A model generated the notes under the pieces. It had not been told where the DNA came from and made no database searches. It worked only from the letters and a program-made list of their open reading frames with translations. Shown here piece after piece: positions 44,559 to 54,187 of a stretch of DNA of 64,000 bases (its first letter is position 1; each line of letters begins with the position of its first letter). Source of the DNA: Cristatella mucedo (Eukaryota; Bryozoa; Phylactolaemata; Cristatellidae); the NCBI GenBank assembly GCA_009760855.2, contig WPIO01000145.1:25001-89000 (forward strand), given 5' to 3'. The position numbers and the translations under genes are program-made.

Positions 44559-45332
44559 ATGAGTTATTTCGAAACTAAACTTGCTTTGTCTGATCATCAA
44601 CTGAAACAAATACATAAATCAAGTGAACCAATTTCTATTCGTTTGAATCACTCTGATCTTTCTGGTAGTATTCCTATCCTTCTTTCAAAGACTCGACTAG
44701 AAAGAATTGAAAAGAGTAAAGCAAAAGGTATTGGTTTGCAACTAAACTTATCTCTTAAGCAATTAAACCAAAATGGAAAAGTTGGCTCAGGCATCGTAGA
44801 TTTTATAAACAAACTATCTGGTGGAAGGGATTTTCACATGAAATTACCAAAAGGCGTTAAATCTGAAGAAGTTTCTGAAGGAAGTTTTAACGACAAAGGA
44901 AAATATAGCTATGTAAGCCCAGACACCAAATTTACTCAACGAATTGATGAAGGGTATGTCGGTATCAATGATTTAGATGCACGTGGACTCATTCACGATC
45001 ATACATACACAGAAACTTCATCAATGCCTGAACCAAAACGTACAGAGATACGAAATTAATCCGATCTTGTTCTCGCTGAATCTGCCGCGCGTGTAGCATT
45101 AGACCCCAGACAACCGGCGTACGTTCGTGAAGACGCAAAAACGGTGGCGGCGATTATGTCCGCAAAAGTGAAGCATGGTTTAGGACTTATTGGCGGATGT
45201 ATGCTAGACAATTCGCTTGCAATGGAGTTCTTAAAAGACAGAGTATCAAATCCATCAAGTATAAGTGAGATAACAAATTATGCAAAGAATCTTGTTGATA
45301 AGACGTTAGCTATAACTAGAAAAAAGATATAA
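44559..45332 (+). pseudogene. Parvovirus-type phospholipase A2-like protein (one in-frame TAA)
   Basis: One frame from ATG 44559 to TAA 45330, broken only by TAA at 45057-45059. The N-terminal ~90 residues (LSDHQLKQIHKSSEPISIRL; LERIEKSKAKGIGLQLNLS) resemble the N-terminal domain common in Polinton minor virion proteins. A GLIHDHTY motif near residues 145-152 and a following SDLVLAESA match the HD..Y catalytic and calcium-site pattern of phospholipase A2-like domains in parvovirus VP1 and Polinton relatives. In known viruses this enzyme lets particles leave the endosome; that role is inferred here. This gene is absent from copy 1, where the HNH gene occupies its place. Residues after the domain are helical. 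Confidence 0.6.
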
Positions 45333-45379
45333 AAAATTTAAATAACTAATCTAATTTGTATATTTAAACTAACTTACTA

Positions 45380-46328
45380 GTTATGGGCAAACCCAGTGTG
45401 ATCCAGAGATTGGAAAGGCTGACTCTCAAAATTGGCTCTGCCAGCATATCTCCAGTTGAATCAGCTCAAAATCTAGGTGTCATATTCCAAAGCGACCTCT
45501 CGTTAGACGACCATATCAGCTCCACAGTCAAATCCGCCTATTTTCAGCTTCATAATATTGCTAAAATTCGGGCTTGTTTAGATAAAGATACCACGTCCAA
45601 GTTGGTCCATGCATTCGTGACATCCCGTCTCGACTTCTGCAACTCACTGCTTACTGGCCTACCAGCATGTGCGATCAGGCGATTGCAGCTGGTGCAAAAC
45701 TGTGCAGCTAGGCTTGTCTGTCGTGAGCGTCGCAGTTGCCACATTACTCCACTTCTCGCCGACCTGCACTGGCTACCAGTCAAGCAACGGATTGACTTCA
45801 AGGTTTTGTCGTTCACTTTTAGGTCCCTTCATTCTATGGCTCCAGCCTATCTGTCAGATATACTCCCCCATCAGGCCAAGCATCGTACCGCCCGCTTTTC
45901 GGAATCCAACAGTCTAGAAATACCTCATACAAACCTTAAATCCTTTGGAGACCGTGCATTTAGTTCATATGCTCCCAAAGCCTGGAACTCCCTCCCGACC
46001 TGCGTCAGAACATCCCCTGACCTGACCACATTTAAAAGGAACCTAAAAACACACCTATTTAGGACAGCATTTAGTGGGTCCCTGTGATTCGTCCTTGATG
46101 TGCTTATGCGTGCTGACAATGTGCATGCTGCCACTAACCACATTTGCATGCTGACCCTGTGCATGTTCACCCCTAACCATATTATTCATTTCGTTTGTTT
46201 TTCAAGCATGATTTTACTTACCATTCAATTGCATTTCACTTTTCAGCAAATGTAAAGCGCCTAGAGAGAGATTAAGTTCTCTGAGGGCGCTTTATCAAGT
46301 GAATTATTAGTATTATTATTATTATTTT
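45380..46328 (+). mobile_element. CR1/L2-like LINE, 5'-truncated, inserted in Polinton copy 2
   Basis: 45383-46087 is open for 234 codons and encodes the end of a LINE ORF2: LGVIFQSDLSLDDHI, HNIAKIRACLDKDT, LQLVQNCAARLV, DLHWLPVKQRIDFKVL, MAPAYLSDILP and APKAWNSLPTCVRTS, the usual tail after the reverse transcriptase. The 3' UTR runs to a TTA/ATT microsatellite tail at 46300-46328, as in L2/CR1-type elements. The uninterrupted frame suggests a younger insertion than its host element. It separates the PLA2-like gene from the conserved unknown gene. A relative lies at 58250-59525. Confidence 0.8.
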
Positions 46329-46332
46329 GTTG

Positions 46333-46833
46333 TTATATGTTTTTTATCTTATAATCAGCAGGGTTGAATTTATCTTGCCCTTGTTTCTTATCAACATTAT
46401 AAACTTTAACTTGTTCTAGCATCAATTTAATATTAAATCTTTCTTCTGAATTATAAGCATCTTTAGTTACGTAACCTCCATCGATGATAACAGGAAAGTC
46501 ATTACCAAGTTTTTGAATCACTTCAGCAGCACTACTGAATTTCATTTTTTTGTTATTTTGATCAAAGAATATACTTGGTTTAGTACCAAATGCAATTCTT
46601 ATACCAATACTTGAACGACTACACATATCATATCCACCGTATTCAAGTTTCATACTTGCTCTATTAGCAATGTCTTCGAGTGCAGGTCTCATATCTTCAG
46701 TGATGTAGATTAATGCATTGAAGTAAGGTTTAGAATCTTCACTAATTTTCTCTTTAATATGAAAACGAGCTGGTTTTCCTTTTGGAATTACAACAGAAGA
46801 ATTTTCAAGTACCACGAATTTTTTGTTATCCAT
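46333..46833 (-). CDS. Conserved unknown Polinton protein, 166 aa, intact
   Basis: Open from ATG 46833 to TAA 46333. The start was chosen because TTGTATAGAA touches it and the same motif marks the copy-1 start at 903. Beta-rich N-terminus (FVVLENSSVVIPKGKPARFH), then EDMRPALEDIANRASMKLE, SIGIRIAFGTKPSIFFD, DGGYVTKDAYNSEERF, and a basic tail ending DYKIKNI. No domain is recognised. The regular beta/alpha spacing would allow a small nucleic-acid-binding or virion protein, but that is speculation. Its preservation, when most neighbours are broken, is notable. Next to it upstream is the protease remnant, in the same direction. Confidence 0.65.
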   Translation of the reverse strand: MDNKKFVVLENSSVVIPKGKPARFHIKEKISEDSKPYFNALIYITEDMRPALEDIANRASMKLEYGGYDMCSRSSIGIRIAFGTKPSIFFDQNNKKMKFSSAAEVIQKLGNDFPVIIDGGYVTKDAYNSEERFNIKLMLEQVKVYNVDKKQGQDKFNPADYKIKNI

Positions 46834-46843
46834 TTCTATACAA
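46834..46843 (-). promoter_or_regulatory. TTGTATAGAA start motif
   Basis: Touches the ATG at 46833 and is identical to 891-900 in copy 1. Confidence 0.55.
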
Positions 46844-46859
46844 GAAAAAGAAAAATTTT

Positions 46860-47204
46860 GAATTAAATTAATAATTTGATTGTCGATCCAAAATCTTATT
46901 CTCGCATTAGTTTTAAAAAGATTAAACACCTTCTTCCACAATGCGTTTGATCGTATTCTTGCAGCTTAAATGTCTGAAATGTTGGTATAACGCCAAAGTA
47001 ATTTATTCCTTCCGGCATAGGTGGAGCACCAAATTAATCAAAGTAAAAACATTTGATCCTTCTTTTTTAAGTTCTACCCAGTGATATATTACTCTATCTT
47101 ATTCTCCTGTAATTCAAATAAGACATTCATTCTTTAATGGTTTTGTTAGTTTGTCTCTTGCTAAGACACTTCTAAAGTTCTGTGTACCAAATCCTTTTAT
47201 ATAA
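46860..47204 (-). pseudogene. Adenain-like protease remnant (copy 2)
   Basis: The minus strand matches copy 1 in short blocks: LTKPLKNE, YHWVELKKEG, FGVIPTFQTFKLQEY, and a THCGR box near 46930-46945 where the nucleophile lies. Stops and frameshifts split it. The histidine and cysteine codons are still there, but the gene is dead. Confidence 0.6.
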
Positions 47205-47741
47205 TTATTTATTTCTATATCCGTTAAAGGTGATGACTTTACTTTTTTTTAGTTTGCCAATAGCCTTTTTTAGTTCTGCAAGTATTTTTTCCTTATCTTC
47301 TGCACAACCACCAACACCTGTACCAGACCTTCTACCATGAGATAATGAGCCAGTGCCATACCTTTTAGCTTCACCTGAGAATTTACCACTACGATCATTT
47401 GATATTGCTGCAAATATAGCTGGTAGAGGTAGTAATCCACCCTTTGATTGATTTTTCATCATTCTAATAATTTCACCTTTTTCCATTGTATTAAAAATAT
47501 CAGTTAACGTACCAGTGCCAGCTCTTTTACAATGAGATATTACACCAGCTCCTAATCTTCTACCATGAGATAGAACACCACTACTACTTCTTAGATTTAC
47601 AAACTTTGACTTCTTACTATCACAAATAGTACAAACATCTTTTAACATTCCTCTCATTTCTTAAGTTGAATCTACTTCAACATACTGATCATAAATTGTA
47701 TCAGTTTGTTTTTTACACTTCAAACAACAAATTTCTATATC
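47205..47741 (-). pseudogene. Zinc-ribbon protein (copy 2), start codon lost
   Basis: The start is ATA where copy 1 has ATG. It then reads CCLKCKKQTDT, a stop, and MRGMLKDVCTICDSKKSKFV, keeping both cysteine pairs. Basic repeats built on SHGRR (G.GSLSHGRRSGTGVGGC) replace the SGRIQNKS repeats of copy 1. From 47657 to 47205 the frame is open. The 8-A run near 47250 marks the switch towards the protease frame. Confidence 0.6.
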
Positions 47742-47761
47742 TACTAAAATATAGCAAAAAA

Positions 47762-48430
47762 ATGACGTTGAAATTTAGAGCTTTTAATTTTGGACAAGAT
47801 GTAGATACTGGCCATGAAGAACCATTACCTAAAGTTCCTATTAGGGCATTAATGCTAGGACCAAGTGGAACAGGTAAATCACAGTTAGTAATGAATTGGA
47901 TATTTTATGGTAAGCTCAATTATGATGCATATACAATCATTGCTTCAAGTTTAGATCAAAAGTTATATCGTTGTCTTATGTCAATGAATAAAGATAAACC
48001 TGCTTTTGCTTGGGTTAATGGAATTGATAATATGCCAAAAGTTGATTCTTCTAAGAATTATAAGAATGTTGTTGTATTAGATGATTTGATGACAGAAGAT
48101 CAAACTAAAATATTAAATTATTTTACTAGAGATAGACATAAAGGATTGAAAATATTATATCTTGCTCAAGGATTTGCTAATATTCCTAGAAGAGAAATAA
48201 GAAACAATATAAATATGATTATAATCTTTAAGCAAAATAATACTGATATATAATATATTCGTGATTCATATGTTGGTGATATAGATAAGAAAAATTTTAC
48301 AGAATGGTTAAACTCTTGCACTAGAAATAGATGTAGTTATTGTGTTATTGATCTAACTAAAACAGAATCAGAAGGAAGATTTTGGTCTGTAGATAATACA
48401 GGTAAGCAATTAATAACCATTTTTAATTGA
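47762..48430 (+). pseudogene. FtsK/HerA-type DNA-packaging ATPase (one in-frame TAA)
   Basis: 222 codons from ATG 47762 to TGA 48428, with a single TAA at 48251-48253 near codon 164. Walker A is GPSGTGKS near residues 37-44. Walker B is NVVVLDDLM near residues 102-110. A downstream LYLAQGFANIPRREIRNN carries the sensor/arginine-type region. The size and motifs match the A32-like ATPases of Polintons, adintoviruses and virophages, which drive genome packaging. It diverges from the zinc-ribbon gene with 20 bases between starts (AAAATATAGCAAAAAA before the ATG). Confidence 0.85.
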
Positions 48431-48444
48431 ATATAGGGAAATAA

Positions 48445-49597
48445 TAAATGGTAAAGTATATGCAAGTAAAAACAAACCTTGCAGAGGAAGTGTTCAAGAA
48501 GCAATAGATTTAGAGAATAAACTTACTAATTATAAAAATTTACGTGTTGCTGGTATACTTGATATTGCTCAAGAGATAAAAAGAATTGAAGCAGAAATGC
48601 AAGCAAGAGATATAGTAGAACATGAATTGAATTAGAGTGCATTAGAGAAATCAACTGATGATTCTGGTAATATTATTATTGATAAATTAAAAAATGTAGA
48701 CCTTCACTTGCTATTCAAATGAAGCAACATAAAGAAGTACAAAAAGCATTGGGTTATAATGTTATTGAATACGGAGACAAACTAAAAATCTTAATGAATA
48801 GTATGAATTTAGATTAAAAAGAACAGTTTAAAAATATGATAAAATTTAATGAAGAAGTAAAAAGAGTATTAGATGAAGCAAAGAGAGCTATTGAAGAGAA
48901 ATTAACACCAGATGTTACAAGAGCATTTTCAAGAGCTGTTACTGCCTTCAATGAAAAGGATCCAAGAAAAGCTCTTAATATAAATAATAATGCAATTGCA
49001 AATGCTCCTAACGATGAAACAATTAAACTTCTTAAGGATACTCGACAATTTCATTCTGATAGCATTAATGTTAATCCTTCTACAGGTACTAGAAAAGTAA
49101 GGAGAGTTAAAATCAAAGGCGATTAAACCTCTTGCAATTGAGACTCCTGTTACACAAACAGTTCCTCAAAGTAAAAAAGAAGTTATTCTTAGTATTACAA
49201 AAGGTAAGACATCTAAAAAGATGAGAGAAGCACTAGATAATCTTGATGACAGTAAAAAAAGAGTTATATGAAGGAGGTCTTTTCAATATGTATACTGAAT
49301 AAAAATTCTAAACCAAAAAAAACAGTAAATGAAATTAAGATTGTTGATTACCTTGGAGAAAAATTTAATCCAAATCCGAATCCTGTTGGGCAAGGAGTAG
49401 ATATAGTTCCGATAATTTCAATTAGTGAAAAGAAAGTATTTGATAATATTGATTTATGGCTTCGTGAACTTGCTGCTGGGAATAGAGGTGTAATAAGTTC
49501 TATCAGTTCTGCTGTTGATTATCTTGCTACATCTCGAAAAGCTCCAAAGAGTTATGTTGCAAAAATAAACAATCCTTTATATAATATACAAAAATGA
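48445..49597 (+). pseudogene. Long helical/coiled-coil hypothetical protein
   Basis: About 380 codons in pieces: 48445-48830 with stops (for example 48634), open 48836-49126 (EEVKRVLDEAKRAIEEKLTP), a frameshift, then open 49268-49597 (NIDLWLRELAAGNRGV). It is highly helical and charged. Its stop overlaps the ATG of the minor-capsid-like gene by four bases, as expected for cotranscribed virion genes. No family recognised; the copy-1 equivalent would lie left of the window. Confidence 0.45.
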
Positions 49598-50636
49598 GTG
49601 ATTTGTTAAAAAGTGTTAATGATATATGTAAGAGTGTTGACAGTATTAGAAAAAGTGGTCAAGCAAATGAAGAAGGATATGTTTTTAATTTAACTGGTAA
49701 TACTAATCCTATTAAAGCACGTATAAGACCACCAATATTGCTAAAAGGTAAAAACTTTAAGATTAGTTTTAAGAAATTTGTTGGTACTGATTCTATATTA
49801 AAGATAATAATAATACTTTTTTTTAAGAATAGCAGGTGGATCAGAACAAACAATAACAATAAGACCTGGAATTTATTCTGCCATATCTGATGATGTAAAC
49901 GTTGGCTTTGCTGATATGATTAATAATTCTATAACACAATCAGGCGTAACAACAGATGAATTTCAAATAGGAATTGATACTGTTACTTCTAATTCTTGGA
50001 TTAAAATGCCAGCTGGTTGGACATTTCTGGCCAGTAAGTCTAGTATTTCTACTATACATGGTTTAACAGGTTCTGCTTATACAACTTTTTCAAATGCTGA
50101 CTTCATTAAATTGTATCCTGATGTTACTCGTGTCCTTTCCACACCTAACACCAAGTTTACTTCTGAAAATGAAGTTTTTGTTTCTTATGTAAACCGAATA
50201 CTTATAAATTGTAATTTGGTTGCTAGTGGAACTAGTTTTATAAATGAAATAGAAACTTAAGTATTAAGAAGTTTTGCATATAATTTCTATCCATAGGAAC
50301 AAATGGTTCATGAACCAAATACTGTTGAATATCATAATGTTGCTAGCGATTCTATTTCTGATATAGTAATTACTGTAACTGATCAGAATCTAAATTTATC
50401 AGATTTTAGCTTTCAACAAATTAGAACTGTTTTAGAAACTATTATTAAGTTTAATATAAGAATATGTGTCGATAAGATTAACTGGAACAAGTAGTTCAGA
50501 ATCAAAAACATTAGTACCACCCTTGTACTCGTGTTCTGATACAGGTTATAATAGAATTGGATTGCGTAGAGTAGAGTTTACTTATACTAAAAAAGTTATA
50601 TCAAATGTTATTGCTGGTTTAAATGATAAACTTTGA
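49594..50636 (+). pseudogene. Minor capsid (penton)-like protein, frameshifted
   Basis: Starts at ATG 49594. A frameshift near 49800, a TAA at 50258 and another shift near 50485 break it, and it ends at TGA 50634. The order of features fits Polinton minor capsid proteins: PPILLKGKNFKISFKKFVG near residues 45-63, a TITIRPGIYSAI stretch soon after, and a C-terminal ITVTDQNLNLSDF. These single-jelly-roll proteins form the capsid vertices in the family; the assignment here rests on motif spacing only. The hAT transposon begins eight bases after its end, and no element sequence was recognised beyond. Confidence 0.5.
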
Positions 50637-50643
50637 TTTAAAT

Positions 50644-50657
50644 CAGGGGTGTCCAAC
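50644..50657 (+). repeat. hAT left terminal inverted repeat
   Basis: CAGGGGTGTCCAAC, an exact inverted match to 54174-54187. Confidence 0.9.
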
Positions 50658-51753
50658 ACCTGGCCCGCGGGCCACAACTCAGCCTGCCGAGGTCTTCTAT
50701 GAGGCGGCCCGTAACGTTATCCCAAAAATATTTGTGACTCCATGTTTTTCGTTAATTTTTAATCATTACAAACGGCGATATAAGGCGCTGTGATGTACTT
50801 CACGCGCGCGTGAAGCGTGAAGGTGTCCGAATGGCTATTTTCGCGTGAAGGTAAAAAATCGATTTATTTTGCTTGCCTTCAGGTGAACATTTTGGCATGA
50901 AGGGGTAATATATTTGTGCTACAGCGGTGCCATTACGATAACATTTTTAACGCTTCCGCAAGCGGAATTAACTGTTTCACACTGTGGATAGAAAAAAAGG
51001 GCCGTTTCTCAGCTGCTGCTGCACGAACTGGAATCAGTCAGGTAGGTTTTTCAAAAAACGCGTATTGCTCAACTTACTTACTAATACTAAGATATTACTG
51101 TGATAAAATATAAATTAATCAATTCGTAAGTGATCTGTTTTTTATTTCACAGAGAAAAATGGCGGCGAATGTGAATGCTAGCAAAAAATGAAAAATTGAC
51201 GCAGAAGTGTAACCGCGTAGAAGCTCGTCCCCCGGTTCTCTACCGGTGGACTGTGTGATGCAGTGCTGCAGTGCGGTTAAAACACAGGCGGCCACAACTG
51301 GGTGCCGAAAGCAACAGTTTATTGTGGGCCTATTAGTAGCGGTTACGCGCCGGCGCAAGCGCTCTACGCGGCACGCACCGGACCGACGGAGTTAACTGCG
51401 CGAACTCCCGAAGCCCGAGTATAATAAACTATCCTATGCGCGCGTCGCTAGCGATTGTCCCAACCCCGAAGGCGGGCGCTACAGCACCCCAAGATACGAG
51501 CAGCTAACTGAATAGCCGCAGAACACAACTGCGCAGTCTAAGTTACACTTAGCTGTTCGTCGCCGTAGGTTCGTCTCTCGCGCTCTCGAAGCGTAGTCTC
51601 GCATCAACTACCAAGCTGCAGCCCCGAGCTCTCGGGGCGTAGTCTCTTCTTGACTACCCAAGCTGTCACACTAAGCTCTGTCACTCGTCTCATTATATTC
51701 TCTCTCTTCTCTCCTCCTGACCTCGCGCACGGCTGCTATTTCTACTTCAGCAT

Positions 51754-51974
51754 ATTAGTCGGTGCACATCCTGACCGCAAAGTCTGCACCAGGCTTTATT
51801 CTAACTTTAGCGGGTAGACCAGGAGCCGGGCTTGTACTAGCTGTCCAAGTCGAACCCGCTAAGACAACCACATTAGTCGCTCCATCTCCTAACCGCATTG
51901 CCTGCATAAAGCTCCATTCTAACCTGAGCTAGGTGAGTCAGGAGCTGGGTCTGTACTAGGCGCCCTAGTCGACC
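51754..51974. repeat. ~105-bp direct duplication inside the hAT element
   Basis: Two imperfect copies, both with ATTAGTCG, CCTGACCGC or CCTAACCGC, a shared TTCTAAC block, GGAGC.GGG.TTGTACTAG and CCNAGTCGA, start at about 51754 and 51870. The GC-rich segment 51190-52030 around them is unlike the rest of the element and may be a nested insertion or an expanded regulatory region. Confidence 0.5.
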
Positions 51975-52081
51975 CCCCCCCCCCTCTAAGGCAAGGGCTC
52001 CCATCGCGGCTAAGCTGAGAGCTGCACCAGTGCAGAAGGAAGACTTTTCAAAGCATCTTGGACTTTAGACTATTTATTGTA

Positions 52082-53790
52082 ATGGAACGCTTCGGTAGGA
52101 TAATGTGCCTGATATGCCAAGAAACAATTGCCGTTGCATAGGAGTACAATGTTAAGCGACATTTTCCAACAAAGCATGGCGACAGGTACAACAGCCTGCC
52201 TGGTCAACTTCGAATTGATCGCGTGAACTCGTTGAAACAGAGCGTCATCGGACAGCAGTCACTGTTTACAGCAGTCAGCAACAAGTCTGAGGCTTCAACC
52301 AAAGTGAGTTTTTTAATAGCTGAAGCTATAGCTAAGCGGGGGAAAGCATTTTCCGATGGTGAATTTGTTAAGGAATGCCTCAGGCTGTTTACTGGTGTGG
52401 TCTGTCCAAAAAAGAAGTCAGAAGTAGAGAAAGTCATTCTTTCTCATCAAACGATTGCGAGAAGAGTTGACGAGCGTGCATCCAACATAGAAGAAAGTTT
52501 CACTAAAAGACTTGCTGAATGTGAATTTTATTCTCTTGCGCTCGACGAAAGCACGGACAATAGCGATACGGCTCAACTGTCGGTGTTTGTACGCGGAGTA
52601 ACAGGAAAGTTTGTCATTATCAAAGAACTGTTGGATATATGTTCAATGAAAGGCACTACAACGGGGAGGGATATTTTGGATCAGGTCAAGAGGGTCCTCA
52701 CAAAATTTAATCTTCCTGAAACTAAATTGATTGGTTTAACCTCAGACGGAGCCCCTTCAATAACAGGTAGACACAGTGGATTTGTATCTTTAATGGTAAA
52801 ATTAGTACCTCACAAAATTGTCAGTCATCATTGCATCATCCACCAAGAATAGCTATGTGCAAAGGTCTTGAGCATGCCACATGTAATGGACAATGTAGTT
52901 TCAACAGTCAATGTGATATGGTCTCGTGAGCTAAACCACAGACAATTTCAGGCTTTCCTTGAAGAGTTGTGATCAGATTATTGTGATGTTATTTATTTCT
53001 GCCAAGTCCGTTGGCTAAGTAGGGCAAGCACGTTAGCCAGGTTTTGGTCACTTCGGGACGAAATAAAAACATTTATGACAGAAAAGGGAAAAGATGTTGG
53101 ATTCCTCGATGACCAGCAGTGGTTGAATGACTTGGCTTTTTTGGTGGACATGACCAAATATCTTGCAGATCTTAATCTCAAACTCCAAGGTAAGGATCAA
53201 CTGGTCCATAAAATGTATGAGTGTGTTGTCGCGTTTGTGCAAAAGCTGAAACTTTTCCGGAAACACTTAGATCAGAAAAAACTGTTACATTTCACAACAC
53301 TAGCAACAAGATCGCCTGAAACGCTGGCTCATATGAAGCACTCCAATCTTGTTAGCAAACTTGTCGATGAATTCGAAGAGAGGTTTCGGGATTTCCAACA
53401 ACATGCGGATGCCATGAACATGATTAGTAATCCATTTAATATCGATCCCTCTGATGCACCTGATGAATTTCAACTCGAACTAATCGACATTCATAATGAC
53501 AGCAATTTAAAAACTGCTTATGATCAGCACGACCTTGTTACCTTTTACAAGCAGTATGTTTCATCAGAGTCTTTTCCTAACCTAGCCAAACATGCTCGCA
53601 GGTATATCGCACTTTTTGGCAACACATATTGCTGTGAACAGCTTTTTTCAGACCGAAAAATGTGAAAACAAAGACTCGATCCGTTCTCACAGATGAACAT
53701 TTATCAGGAATCCTTAGAATTGCCACATCCACTGTTGCAGCAGATGTCGACTTTTTATGCAAACAGAAACAATGCCAAATATCTCATTGA
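52082..53790 (+). pseudogene. hAT transposase (BED finger, ZBED5/GTF2IRD2-like)
   Basis: From ATG 52082: a BED-type C..C...H...H finger (CLICQETIAVA, then VKRHFPTKH) with a TAG inside it at 52139. Open from 52142 to 52849 with SLALDESTDNSDTAQL (catalytic Asp region) and GLTSDGAPSITGR. TAG after HCIIHQE at 52850, TGA near 52970, then open from 53075, with a dimerisation-type end (RYIALFGNTYCCEQLFS) and a frameshift near 53663 before TDEHLSGILRIATS. Family knowledge: it cuts at the inverted ends and leaves 8-bp duplications. Four disruptions make it inactive. Confidence 0.85.
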
Positions 53791-54173
53791 TGCCTGCAGT
53801 GCAGAAGACATTGAATACCTATGGCATTTAATTAATCCGAAGACATTAATATTATGTAAGTCCTAGTCATGTAATTTTGTAAGTTTTATTAGTTTTTGTC
53901 TTCATGTTATTAAAATAAAAATCCAAAAGTAAAAGATTGGCCATGATATCTATCGAATTATTTTTTAGGACACATGATTAAATTTTTATTATTTATTATT
54001 TTTAATTATAATTATGCTAAAAAATACTATTGTATTGCGGTTTATTTATTAAGTATAATAGTAATAGTCATACTAAATTACGATCTTATTTTCTGATTCG
54101 GTCAACTACGCCAATTTACATGTGGCCCCCGGACCTTTTACATTTTTGAAATGTGGCCCCCTAACACAAAAAG

Positions 54174-54187
54174 GTTGGACACCCCTG
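54174..54187 (-). repeat. hAT right terminal inverted repeat
   Basis: GTTGGACACCCCTG, an exact inverted match to the left end. Confidence 0.9.

Larger units (their letters stand above)
50644..54187 (+). mobile_element. hAT transposon (Charlie/ZBED5-like), 3.5 kb
   Basis: Both ends are CAGGGGTGTCCAAC in inverted orientation (50644-50657 and 54174-54187), and the subterminal GGCCCGCGGGCCAC and GTGGCCCCCGGACC resemble each other. It encodes a BED-finger hAT transposase. The eight bases on either side (ATTTAAAT and CTATACGA) do not form the expected 8-bp target duplication, so one flank has been lost or rearranged. Confidence 0.85.
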
